DNA from: Oscillospiraceae bacterium
Lineage (GTDB): Bacteria; Bacillota; Clostridia; Oscillospirales; UBA644
Direction: 5' to 3'
Length of the DNA stretch: 16,907 nt
Assembly: GCA_015067385.1 (NCBI GenBank)
Contig: SVMP01000028.1
Location: 1-16,907 of the forward strand
The notes below the pieces were generated by a model. It was not told the origin of the DNA and searched no databases. It worked only from the letters and a program-made list of their open reading frames with translations. Numbering within the stretch: position 1 is the first letter of the stretch; each line of letters starts with the position of its first letter. Shown here piece after piece: positions 8,287 to 15,179 of the stretch. A program made the translations under genes and the position numbers.

Positions 8287-9804
8287 TTATTCATCCGTAC
8301 TTTTTATTCCGATAATCGCTTCAGCAATTCTGAGTCCGTCAACAGCAGAGGACATAATGCCGCCGGCATAACCTGCGCCTTCTCCGCAAGGATAAAGACC
8401 TGCCGAACCCAAAGCCTGAAAGTCCTCCCCCCGAACTATTCGCATCGGCGCAGAGGTTCTCGTTTCGGGAGCAGTAAGAACTCCGTTCGGATCATAATGA
8501 AATTTCTTACCGAATTCGGAAATTCCTTTTTTCAGCATAGAAAGTGTTTTATATGGGAAAATTTTACTGAAATCGTCAAATTTCGCATCGGGAAGAATAG
8601 TCGGTTTTATATTTCCGAGCTTTGATGGAACAGAACCATCAAGAAAATTCTTGACCAATGTTATGGGAGCGGAACCGTTAAACCTTGAATATGCGGCTTT
8701 TTCGATCGCCATTCGCATTTCAAGCGCTTCCTTCGGATTTGCGGCTGAAACAGTGGCAAGGAAAGCTGCGTTTGCGTTGACGCCATCCCGTCCGCTGTAA
8801 CTCATTCCGTTTGTTACAAGACAGCCCTCATCGGAAGACGAATTAACAACATAGCCGCCGGGGCACATGCAAAAAGTATAGACCGTACCCTCCGGAAGAT
8901 GTGTAAAGAATTGAAAATCGGCAGGCGGCAACCGTGGATCAGACGCATTTTTACCGTAAACCGCCTTATTGATATCGGATTGTAAGAATTCAGCCCTGAA
9001 GCCCACGGAAAATGCCTTGTTTTCAACAACAAGGGGCTTCGAAAGAAGAAGCTCATAAGTATCTTTTGCGCCATTACCGGTTGCAAGCACCACAGCATCA
9101 AAAGCTCTCGGTTCACCGTTCAGGAAAACCTCTTTCAGTTTTCCGTTTTCAACCGTTATGTCAGTAAGCTTGGTTTCGTAAAGTACTTCACCGCCGAGAG
9201 CTTTGATCTTTTCTCTCATTCCGACGACCACATTTCGCAGTATATCTGTCCCTATATGCGGTTTTGCCTGCCAAAGAATACGTTCATCCGCACCGAACTC
9301 ATGAAAGGTTTTGAGGACAAAACGACAACGTTCATCGTTTATTCGGGTAGTAAGCTTGCCGTCTGAAAAAGTACCGGCTCCGCCTTCTCCGAACTGAACG
9401 TTTGAAACAGGATCGAGAACACCTGTTTTCCAAAAAGATTCGACATCTTTTACACGCTGTTCAACTGCTCTGCCGCGTTCGACCACAGTGGGACAAAAGC
9501 CGAATTTTGCAAGAAGATATGCCGCAAACATTCCCGCAGGACCGAAACCTACAACAAGAACTTTCTTTTTATTCTCTGTTTCGGCAGAAAAATCATAAGA
9601 ATATTCTTTATACTGCTCAGAAAGAGCAACCGTAAATACCTCTGAAAGTTCTTTTCGTCTGGCATCAAGAGAACGGCGAAGCACAAAAGCTTTTTCGGAA
9701 AGAGGCAATCCTTCTTTTTTCAATGCTTGTTTTACGGCTTCCTCATTAGTTAAACCGTAAGGCATCCGAACATCACGGATAAGCCCATTTTTTATCATAC
9801 TCAT
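8287..9804 (-). CDS. NAD(P)/FAD-dependent oxidoreductase (COG2509-type)
   Basis: A 505-residue cytoplasmic flavoprotein. An N-terminal module (1-75) precedes the Rossmann FAD-binding motif VLVVGFGPAGMFAAY (G86-x-G88-x-x-G91) ending at VVERG (about 107-111). Further family marks are FGEGGAGTFSDGKL, a second nucleotide strand AVVLATGNGAKD, a CPGGYVVNSSS segment, and the C-terminal FAD motif GEGAGYAGGIMSSAVDG. Length and motif order match the uncharacterised FAD-dependent dehydrogenase family often found near cdaR in clostridia. The reaction and substrate are unknown. The start at 9804 has only a weak AGGT upstream; a second ATG two codons in (9798) is possible. It lies 49 nt after cdaR with no strong terminator between. 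Confidence 0.9.
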   Translation of the reverse strand: MSMIKNGLIRDVRMPYGLTNEEAVKQALKKEGLPLSEKAFVLRRSLDARRKELSEVFTVALSEQYKEYSYDFSAETENKKKVLVVGFGPAGMFAAYLLAKFGFCPTVVERGRAVEQRVKDVESFWKTGVLDPVSNVQFGEGGAGTFSDGKLTTRINDERCRFVLKTFHEFGADERILWQAKPHIGTDILRNVVVGMREKIKALGGEVLYETKLTDITVENGKLKEVFLNGEPRAFDAVVLATGNGAKDTYELLLSKPLVVENKAFSVGFRAEFLQSDINKAVYGKNASDPRLPPADFQFFTHLPEGTVYTFCMCPGGYVVNSSSDEGCLVTNGMSYSGRDGVNANAAFLATVSAANPKEALEMRMAIEKAAYSRFNGSAPITLVKNFLDGSVPSKLGNIKPTILPDAKFDDFSKIFPYKTLSMLKKGISEFGKKFHYDPNGVLTAPETRTSAPMRIVRGEDFQALGSAGLYPCGEGAGYAGGIMSSAVDGLRIAEAIIGIKSTDE

Positions 9805-9853
9805 ATATACCTAAAAAAATATTAACCTATGTTAAGACACACAAGGCAGATGA

Positions 9854-11116
9854 TTAATTTCCGAGATCGACGTTAACATAATACGGGTTTAAAAATCCGC
9901 CCGAAACGCCAACCGGAAGCTCGATAATAAGCGGATACTGACCGTCTTCGTTCGGAATCGCCGAAAGATCAACATAAAGCTTAAACGAATCGGACGTAAG
10001 TTCGCCGAGAGTGTGTTCCTGTGCGCGAAGAGTTATTTTCTTACGGATATCGGAAATTTTCGGAGTCATCCCTTCGGGAACATTAAGGAATGTACATGCT
10101 TCAAGATTAAGAGAATCAAGACTGTAATTTCTTGTTGAAACATTGCCGAGATCGACAGTGACGGAAACAGTCTTACTGTCGCTGATTACCTCTATACCGT
10201 CTTTGTCGGATATGTTAAATTCGAAAGTCTTCTTTGAGTCGGTAATTTCAGCAAGATTTATATCACCGATATTGTAATTTTCTATCAAAGAAAGAGTACT
10301 TTCATCACCCTGCAGATAAAGATACGGTGACGGAGAATACGAAACGGTTGCATAAGAAGATTCGTTGCCTCCGTAAGGATTAAGCAGAGAAGTAGTGACC
10401 TTTACGGATTTTTTATACTGCAAAGCAACAGAAACTGTCGCCTGAGAATCTGAAAGAGAAAGATAAGTTCTGTCAACATAAGAACCGTCAGTTGTAAAAA
10501 GAGAAATATCCGCAATTTCAACAATATTTTTTGCAGATCCGGAAACATCGACAAGAACTTCGGCACGACCTATTGTATCTATAATGCTTTTAGGTCCTTC
10601 TACGGTTATTATTTCAGGAGATACGGTCTGTTCAACAGCCGAATAACCCGACTTATAATTACCTATTTTCTGGAAATCGACATTAAGGGTCGTAGTGCTC
10701 TTCTTAACAAATTCGAGAGTAACAGTTTCAGAACCGATAATCTCGTACGTAAGAGAATCATCTCCGAGAGAAATACTTATCGGGATATCATAAATACCCT
10801 CTGCGCCGACAGCGTTAAAATTCAGGGACGCACTTATTTTATCTTTTGAAAAATTCAAAAGGCTCGTTCTTGCACCTGAAATACGGATATCGACAAAGAA
10901 ATTACGGTTTGTAACAAGGGGCATGAGATTGTTATTGTACGGAACTGTTCCCTCGTATGCAAAAGAGATGGGAATATTTGTGTAATCCTCGGATCTTCTC
11001 GGATCGACAACGTTTACGATATAAAGCCAGACACCTATCGCAATAAGGACGGAAACAACTTTAATAAAAATAGAGTTTTTAAAGAGATTGCCGAAAAAAA
11101 CACTGATTTTTTTCAT
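9854..11116 (-). CDS. cdaR: CdaR, YbbR-domain regulator of diadenylate cyclase
   Basis: A 420-residue membrane-anchored protein. An N-terminal transmembrane anchor lies at about 17-36 (SIFIKVVSVLIAIGVWLYIV), followed by a YbbR-type motif NVVDPRRSEDYTNIPISF. The large extracytoplasmic part is built of beta-rich YbbR repeats; recurring strands such as PEIITVEGPKSIID, TVSVTVDLG and ITLRAQE suggest three or four copies. CdaR binds CdaA at the membrane and modulates c-di-AMP synthesis in Bacillus and Listeria. The start codon overlaps the cdaA stop as ATGA (11113-11116), so translation is coupled, and AGGAAGGA lies just upstream. In many Firmicutes glmM follows; here a flavoprotein gene does. Confidence 0.92.
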   Translation of the reverse strand: MKKISVFFGNLFKNSIFIKVVSVLIAIGVWLYIVNVVDPRRSEDYTNIPISFAYEGTVPYNNNLMPLVTNRNFFVDIRISGARTSLLNFSKDKISASLNFNAVGAEGIYDIPISISLGDDSLTYEIIGSETVTLEFVKKSTTTLNVDFQKIGNYKSGYSAVEQTVSPEIITVEGPKSIIDTIGRAEVLVDVSGSAKNIVEIADISLFTTDGSYVDRTYLSLSDSQATVSVALQYKKSVKVTTSLLNPYGGNESSYATVSYSPSPYLYLQGDESTLSLIENYNIGDINLAEITDSKKTFEFNISDKDGIEVISDSKTVSVTVDLGNVSTRNYSLDSLNLEACTFLNVPEGMTPKISDIRKKITLRAQEHTLGELTSDSFKLYVDLSAIPNEDGQYPLIIELPVGVSGGFLNPYYVNVDLGN

Positions 11117-11988
11117 TTATCGTTCCTTCCTTTCAAAAGTTCGGACAGAACATTTATTTTACGTGTATTTTCTTCTTGAACAAGAAGTTTTGTAAGGACC
11201 TGAGGAAGAACATCCGGCGTATAGCGACGGTTGAGCTTACCTTCAACGGCAAGAGAGATTATACCTGTTTCCTCCGATACAATAAGAGCTACGGCATCCG
11301 AGACCTCTGAAATACCGAGAGCTGCTCTGTGTCGTGTACCCAATTCGCTGTCAAGAACAGACTCGGAAAGAGGCAGTACACAGCCCGCCGCAATTATACG
11401 GTTATCTCTGATTATCATTGCGCCGTCATGAAGAGGAGCTTTGTTGAAAAAGATATTCATGATAAGCTCCGGAGTCGTATCACAGTCAAGAGATATGGAT
11501 TTACCGGAAGAAATAATGTCACCGAGCTTAATATTACGTTCAATAACGATGAGTGCGCCTGTTTTTGTTGCAGAAAAATGAGATACCGCTTTACAAAGAT
11601 CGGAGATCATTTCACCTGTTGCACCTTCACCCGAAGACTTTTCATCAAAAGAGATCGGTATGATCTTCTTGATGCCGTTACGTCCCATTTTTTCGAGAGC
11701 CGAACGTATTTCCGGCTGAAATACGATGATAATGGCAAGAACACCGAATTCAAGGAACGACTCAAGAATGAAGTTCGTCGCTGCAAGATTAAGGACGCTC
11801 GACACGGCAAAAAGAGCAACAACAAAAAGAATACCCTTAAAAAGGAATGCCGCACGTGTGTCACGTATGAACTTGATAAGAATGTAAATAAGTATTGAAA
11901 CCAGCGCTATATCTATAACATCAAAAAAACTTAAACTCGAAACAGTCGAAACAATAAAAGATCCGACATCGGAAAAAAATCTTCCCAT
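11113..11988 (-). CDS. cdaA: CdaA, membrane diadenylate cyclase
   Basis: Makes cyclic di-AMP from two ATP at the membrane. The ATG at 11988 (MGRFFSDVG, 291 residues) is chosen because GGGAGG lies five bases upstream. An in-frame ATG at 12012 would add eight residues but lacks a ribosome binding site and lies only about nine bases past the -10 box. Three transmembrane helices occupy about 20-95 (FFDVIDIALV, LFKGILFVVALF, FGVLAIIIVF, then QPEIRSALE). The DisA_N catalytic domain covers about 100-270 with intact motifs LHDGAMII (Asp188-Gly-Ala) and GTRHRAALG (217-225). A short helical tail ends in LLKGRNDK. A good promoter lies just upstream, making this the first gene of the operon. c-di-AMP governs potassium, osmotic and cell-wall homeostasis in Firmicutes. 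Confidence 0.95.
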   Translation of the reverse strand: MGRFFSDVGSFIVSTVSSLSFFDVIDIALVSILIYILIKFIRDTRAAFLFKGILFVVALFAVSSVLNLAATNFILESFLEFGVLAIIIVFQPEIRSALEKMGRNGIKKIIPISFDEKSSGEGATGEMISDLCKAVSHFSATKTGALIVIERNIKLGDIISSGKSISLDCDTTPELIMNIFFNKAPLHDGAMIIRDNRIIAAGCVLPLSESVLDSELGTRHRAALGISEVSDAVALIVSEETGIISLAVEGKLNRRYTPDVLPQVLTKLLVQEENTRKINVLSELLKGRNDK

Positions 11989-12020
11989 ATGCCCCTCCCG
12001 AAAAAAATACATATATATTA

Positions 12021-12049
12021 ATTATATCAGTTTTTAACGTGAAAATCAA
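12021..12049 (-). promoter_or_regulatory. Sigma-A promoter of cdaA
   Basis: On the minus strand, TTGATT (12049-12044) and TATAAT (12026-12021) are separated by 17 bases, with an extended -10 (TGATATAAT). The predicted start, near 12014, lies about 26 nt before the chosen cdaA ATG, and the 12012 ATG falls almost on the transcription start. The -35 box lies 11 bases beyond the cysteine desulfurase stop codon. Confidence 0.75.
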
Positions 12050-12059
12050 GTATAAATTT

Positions 12060-13211
12060 TTAATTTTTAAGTCTTTTTATTGAATTAATACAGAGAATTA
12101 TGTCTTTTTCCGTATTGAAAAAACCGGGAGATATCCTGACAGCTCCGAACGACACTGTTCCTGCCTTATTGTGAAAAAGAGAGGAGCAATGAAATCCGCC
12201 TCTGACGCAGATCCCGAAACTGTCAAGATAACGTGTGACGGTTTCGGAATCAACACCTTCGACAGAAAAAGACACAATACCCGCATTGTTGTTTTTTGGG
12301 GAAAGGATCGAAATAAACGGTATTTTTTCAAGTTCAGAATACGTAAGATCAAACAAAGATCCGATCCGTGTATTTATAGATATTGCTTTGTTTTTACAAA
12401 AACGTACACCCTCCGCAAGCCCTGCAATACCGACGGTGTTCAAAGTTCCGCATTCAAGGTATTCGGGAAGAATTTTCGGTTGAATGTCGAGAAGAGAATC
12501 TGTTCCGGTTCCGCCGAAGACGAACGGCTCAATATTCTGTTTTAATTCCGGAGATATAACTATAACACCCGTCCCCTGAGGTCCGTAAAGCCCTTTATGC
12601 CCCGGGGCACACAGAACGGATATGTTCATTTTCAAAAGATCTATGGGAATATGTCCTGCCGTCTGAGATGCATCTATCCCGAAAAGAATGTTATGTTCTT
12701 TACAAAGTGATCCGAGCTTATCTACGGGCAAAACAGCTCCGCTTACATTTGATGCATGACAAACAAATATCATTTTTGTTTCGGGGCGTATAAGCTTACG
12801 AAAAGACGAAACAGTCAGCTCGTCATCATCAAACGTTTCGGCAACAGAAAAAGATATACCGTCTTTTTTCATAGCAACAAGCGGACGTAAAACAGAATTA
12901 TGTTCAACATCCGAGATAATAATATGATCTCCCGTTCTCAGCAAGCCTCGAAGGACGGTATTGATCGCAAGAGTGGCATTGAAAGTAAAAACAATATTTT
13001 CCTCATGTCCTGATATTCCGAAAAAATCGGCAACAACAGACCTTGCATCAAAAATTATTTGAGAAGCCTCAAGAGATAATCGGTGTCCCGAACGTCCGGG
13101 GTTTGCGGTATTATTCCGCATTACCGAATTCATTTTTTCATATACGGAACGAGGTTTAGGAAAAGAGGATGCGGCATTATCGAGATAAATCATGTTTTTA
13201 CGGCAAGTCAT
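12060..13211 (-). CDS. Cysteine desulfurase family protein (class V aminotransferase fold)
   Basis: A 383-residue PLP enzyme. The opening IYLDNAASSFPKP is typical of SufS/CsdB-like desulfurases. PLP-site residues are present: His104 (DVEHNS), Asp180 (GIDASQTAGH) and the Schiff-base Lys206 (APGHKGLYGPQGTG). The catalytic loop holds Cys342 in RGGFHCSSLFH, followed by VRISPGFFNTEKD. The enzyme would take sulfur, or selenium from selenocysteine, and pass it to an acceptor. The start at 13211 has GGGAG six bases upstream and overlaps the DUF3343 stop by 14 bases; the alternative Met7 at 13193 matches family N-termini better but has no ribosome binding site. The overlap with DUF3343, a putative S/Se carrier, suggests donor and acceptor are made together. 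No scaffold gene (iscU/sufU) or selD lies in the window. Confidence 0.9.
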   Translation of the reverse strand: MTCRKNMIYLDNAASSFPKPRSVYEKMNSVMRNNTANPGRSGHRLSLEASQIIFDARSVVADFFGISGHEENIVFTFNATLAINTVLRGLLRTGDHIIISDVEHNSVLRPLVAMKKDGISFSVAETFDDDELTVSSFRKLIRPETKMIFVCHASNVSGAVLPVDKLGSLCKEHNILFGIDASQTAGHIPIDLLKMNISVLCAPGHKGLYGPQGTGVIVISPELKQNIEPFVFGGTGTDSLLDIQPKILPEYLECGTLNTVGIAGLAEGVRFCKNKAISINTRIGSLFDLTYSELEKIPFISILSPKNNNAGIVSFSVEGVDSETVTRYLDSFGICVRGGFHCSSLFHNKAGTVSFGAVRISPGFFNTEKDIILCINSIKRLKN

Positions 13212-13428
13212 ATATTTCTCCCGTCAGAATAACGCCTTCGGCTTTAAGGATATCAACAGAACGCGCCACATCTTTTTCTTCAACTTTTACACATCGTCCG
13301 CAGCCGCTAACGGAACCTGCCTTACAATGCAGAACAAAAGCCGAAATACCGTTATATGTGAGGATCTTCTCTGCCTTTTTTGCGTACGTCTGAGATTTAA
13401 CAACTATACATTTATATTTTTTCATCAT
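13198..13428 (-). CDS. DUF3343 family putative sulfur/selenium carrier protein
   Basis: A 76-residue protein matching DUF3343 (PF11823, putative Se/S carrier-like). Seen: YKCIVVKSQTYAKKAEKIL, then a loop GSVSGCGRCVKV with Cys43 and Cys46, and the ending ILTGEIYDLP. Cys7 and Cys35 are also present. Family members often lie beside class V cysteine desulfurases, and in some genomes beside selD/yedF-type selenium genes, hence the suggested role of taking persulfide or perselenide; this is not proven. AAAGGAAAA lies upstream, and the start is ATGATG, so either ATG could serve. It is the first gene of a two-gene unit with the desulfurase (14-base overlap). Confidence 0.85.
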   Translation of the reverse strand: MMKKYKCIVVKSQTYAKKAEKILTYNGISAFVLHCKAGSVSGCGRCVKVEEKDVARSVDILKAEGVILTGEIYDLP

Positions 13429-13471
13429 TTTTATTCTATTTTCCTTTCAAAAACATCATCTGTGATAATAT

Positions 13472-13501
13472 ATTTTATTCATACAGTCATCAAATTGACA
13501 A
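13472..13501 (-). promoter_or_regulatory. Probable promoter for the DUF3343-desulfurase pair
   Basis: On the minus strand, TTGTCA (13501-13496) and TAAAAT (13477-13472) are separated by 18 bases. The start would fall about 35-40 nt before the DUF3343 ATG. The match is fair. It lies back to back with the nfeD promoter at 13549-13577. Confidence 0.5.
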
Positions 13502-13548
13502 ATTCTAAAACTTTTTTGTTTTGTAACGAAAAATTTCATAATTTTCTA

Positions 13549-13577
13549 TTGCATTTTTGCGAACAATGTGATAATAT
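13549..13577 (+). promoter_or_regulatory. Sigma-A promoter for the nfeD-SPFH-HTH unit
   Basis: TTGCAT (13549-13554), a 17-base spacer and TAATAT (13572-13577), with an extended -10 (TGATAATAT). The start near 13584 leaves about 75 nt of leader before the ATG at 13659. Confidence 0.6.
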
Positions 13578-13658
13578 AGTTATATATAAAGAACATACAA
13601 GAAATTGTAGGCGTAGTTAAAAAGGTTTGAAATCATAATGTTTTACGGAGGTGTTTCA

Positions 13659-14114
13659 ATGAATGTAATTGCCAATCTTTTTAATATGACATTTTTTTGG
13701 CTTATACTGCTTTTTGTTTTTGTCATAATTGAGGCATTAACGGTTCATATTGTATCCATATGGTTTGCACTCGGTTCATTATGTTCTATAATTGCATCAA
13801 CGCTGGGCGCACCGATATGGGCGCAAGCAATAATCTTTGCGGCAGTATCGGCAGCGGCGATAATATTGACAAGACCGCTTGTAAAAAAATTCATATTACC
13901 TAAAAATACGCCGACTAATTTTGAGCAGATCATCGGTCAGTCCGCAATCGTTTGTGAAGAGATAAACAACACGGAAGCGACAGGTGCGATCAAAATTAAC
14001 GGCATTGAATGGACAGCACGAAGCGACGACGGGAAAACGATCCCCGAAGGAAGCAGTGTATCCGTTGTTAAGATCGAAGGCGTTAAAGCAATAGTTTCAC
14101 AGACAGAGCTGTAA
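13659..14114 (+). CDS. NfeD-like membrane protein
   Basis: A 151-residue short-form NfeD protein (no serine protease domain). The ATG at 13659 is chosen because GGAGG lies seven bases upstream; an in-frame ATG at 13638 would place that ribosome binding site inside the coding region. The N-terminal half (about 10-75) has three or four hydrophobic segments: FFWLILLFVFVIIEALTVH, IWFALGSLCSIIAS, WAQAIIFAAVSAAAIIL. Residues about 90-150 form a soluble OB-fold domain (IIGQSAIVCEEI, ATGAIKINGIEWTA, VSVVKIEGVKAIV). NfeD proteins pair with SPFH proteins (as YbbJ with QmcA, YuaF with FloT) and are thought to aid their membrane assembly. That partner is the next gene, 54 nt downstream. Confidence 0.9.
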   Translation: MNVIANLFNMTFFWLILLFVFVIIEALTVHIVSIWFALGSLCSIIASTLGAPIWAQAIIFAAVSAAAIILTRPLVKKFILPKNTPTNFEQIIGQSAIVCEEINNTEATGAIKINGIEWTARSDDGKTIPEGSSVSVVKIEGVKAIVSQTEL

Positions 14115-14133
14115 ACAGCATCATATTAAATTA

Positions 14134-14155
14134 AAGAAAGGACCGTAATAACGGT
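14134..14155 (+). promoter_or_regulatory. AAGAAAGGAC plus stem-loop ahead of the SPFH gene
   Basis: AAGAAAGGAC (14134-14143) runs into the inverted repeat ACCGT-AATA-ACGGT (14142-14155), 13 bases before the SPFH start codon. The start also has its own AAAGG at 14156-14160. The same 10-mer followed by a hairpin recurs before the HTH gene. It may tune translation within the operon. Confidence 0.4.
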
Positions 14156-14168
14156 AAAGGTAAAAATT

Positions 14169-15119
14169 ATGCCATTCGCTAATCCGGCTATTACCGCAGC
14201 AGGTGCGATAATTATTCTTCTATTTATCATTGTTGTATGCAACATCAAGATCGTTTCTCAGGCTCAGGCGGCAGTTATCGAACGACTCGGAGCATACGTT
14301 AAAACATGGCAAACAGGTTTGCACATAAAGATCCCGTTTATTGAAAGAGTAGCAAAAACAGTTTCCCTTAAAGAGCAGGTAGTTGACTTTGCACCGCAGC
14401 CTGTTATAACAAAAGACAACGTAACGATGCAAATAGACACAGTCGTTTATTTTCAGATAACAGACCCCAAGCTCTACGCATACGGCGTTGACAACCCGAT
14501 GTCCGCTATCGAAAACCTGACAGCAACGACCTTGCGTAATATAATAGGTGATCTTGAACTTGACGCCACTCTTACATCAAGAGATCTGATAAACACAAAA
14601 ATGAGATCTATCCTTGACATCGCAACAGATCCTTGGGGAATTAAAGTAAACAGAGTTGAATTAAAAAACATAATTCCGCCCAAAGAGATCAGAGATGCGA
14701 TGGAAAAACAGATGAAGGCAGAACGTGAAAGACGTGAATCCATTCTCAGAGCCGAAGGCGACAAAAAGAGTGCTATTCTCGTTGCGGAAGGTCAGAAAGA
14801 AAGCGTTATTCTCACCGCAGAAGCCGAAAAACAAGCTGCTATCCTTGCCGCAGAAGCTGAAAAAGAAGTTAAGATAAGAGAAGCAGAAGGTGAAGCAGAG
14901 GCAATTCTTAAAGTACAGCAAGCTATCGCAGAAGGTATCAAGCTTATCAATGAAGCAAATCCTTCCGAATCCGTTATTGCAATAAAATCTCTCGAAGCGT
15001 TCAAAGCGGCGGCAGACGGTAAAGCAACAAAAATAATCATTCCCTCGCAGATCCAGTCTCTTGCCGGTCTTGCAACATCGTTAAAGGAACTTACACAAAC
15101 CGATACCGAAACGAAGTAA
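14169..15119 (+). CDS. SPFH/band 7 protein (stomatin/QmcA-like paraslipin)
   Basis: A 316-residue membrane scaffold protein. One transmembrane segment lies at about 9-28. The SPFH/band 7 domain covers about 29-190: QAQAAVIERLGAYVKTWQTG, GLHIKIPFIERV, TKDNVTMQIDTVVYFQITDP, and IIPPKEIRDAMEKQMKAERE. A long Ala/Glu-rich coiled coil at about 180-250 contains repeated AEG/AEA units about ten residues apart (SILRAEGDKK, SAILVAEGQK, SVILTAEAEK, AAILAAEAEK). The C-terminal helix (SLEAFKAAADGKATKIIIPSQ) is typical of the QmcA/paraslipin branch. These proteins oligomerise in membrane microdomains, often with NfeD and proteases. Co-transcription with nfeD fits the known pairing. The precise cargo is unknown. 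Confidence 0.93.
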   Translation: MPFANPAITAAGAIIILLFIIVVCNIKIVSQAQAAVIERLGAYVKTWQTGLHIKIPFIERVAKTVSLKEQVVDFAPQPVITKDNVTMQIDTVVYFQITDPKLYAYGVDNPMSAIENLTATTLRNIIGDLELDATLTSRDLINTKMRSILDIATDPWGIKVNRVELKNIIPPKEIRDAMEKQMKAERERRESILRAEGDKKSAILVAEGQKESVILTAEAEKQAAILAAEAEKEVKIREAEGEAEAILKVQQAIAEGIKLINEANPSESVIAIKSLEAFKAAADGKATKIIIPSQIQSLAGLATSLKELTQTDTETK

Positions 15120-15135
15120 AAAAGTTTAAATCAAT

Positions 15136-15165
15136 AAGAAAGGACGCTTTCGACAGATCGAAAGC
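15136..15165 (+). promoter_or_regulatory. AAGAAAGGAC plus perfect 8-bp stem-loop ahead of the HTH gene
   Basis: AAGAAAGGAC (15136-15145) directly precedes GCTTTCGA-CAGA-TCGAAAGC (15146-15165), a perfect 8-bp inverted repeat with a 4-base loop. The HTH start codon follows 14 bases later with only a weak GGAAT nearby. The element could be an RNA hairpin bringing AAGGA closer to the start, or a DNA operator for the HTH protein itself. Confidence 0.5.
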
Positions 15166-15179
15166 CATGGAATAAGAAA

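Noticed and set aside
11329..11898. A 189-codon plus-strand frame opposite cdaA
   Set aside because: Its composition is the mirror of the conserved cdaA coding sequence; no start signal and no plausible domain.
11989..12012. Upstream ATG of cdaA at 12012
   Set aside because: It lies almost at the predicted transcription start and has no ribosome binding site, whereas the ATG at 11988 has GGGAGG at ideal spacing.
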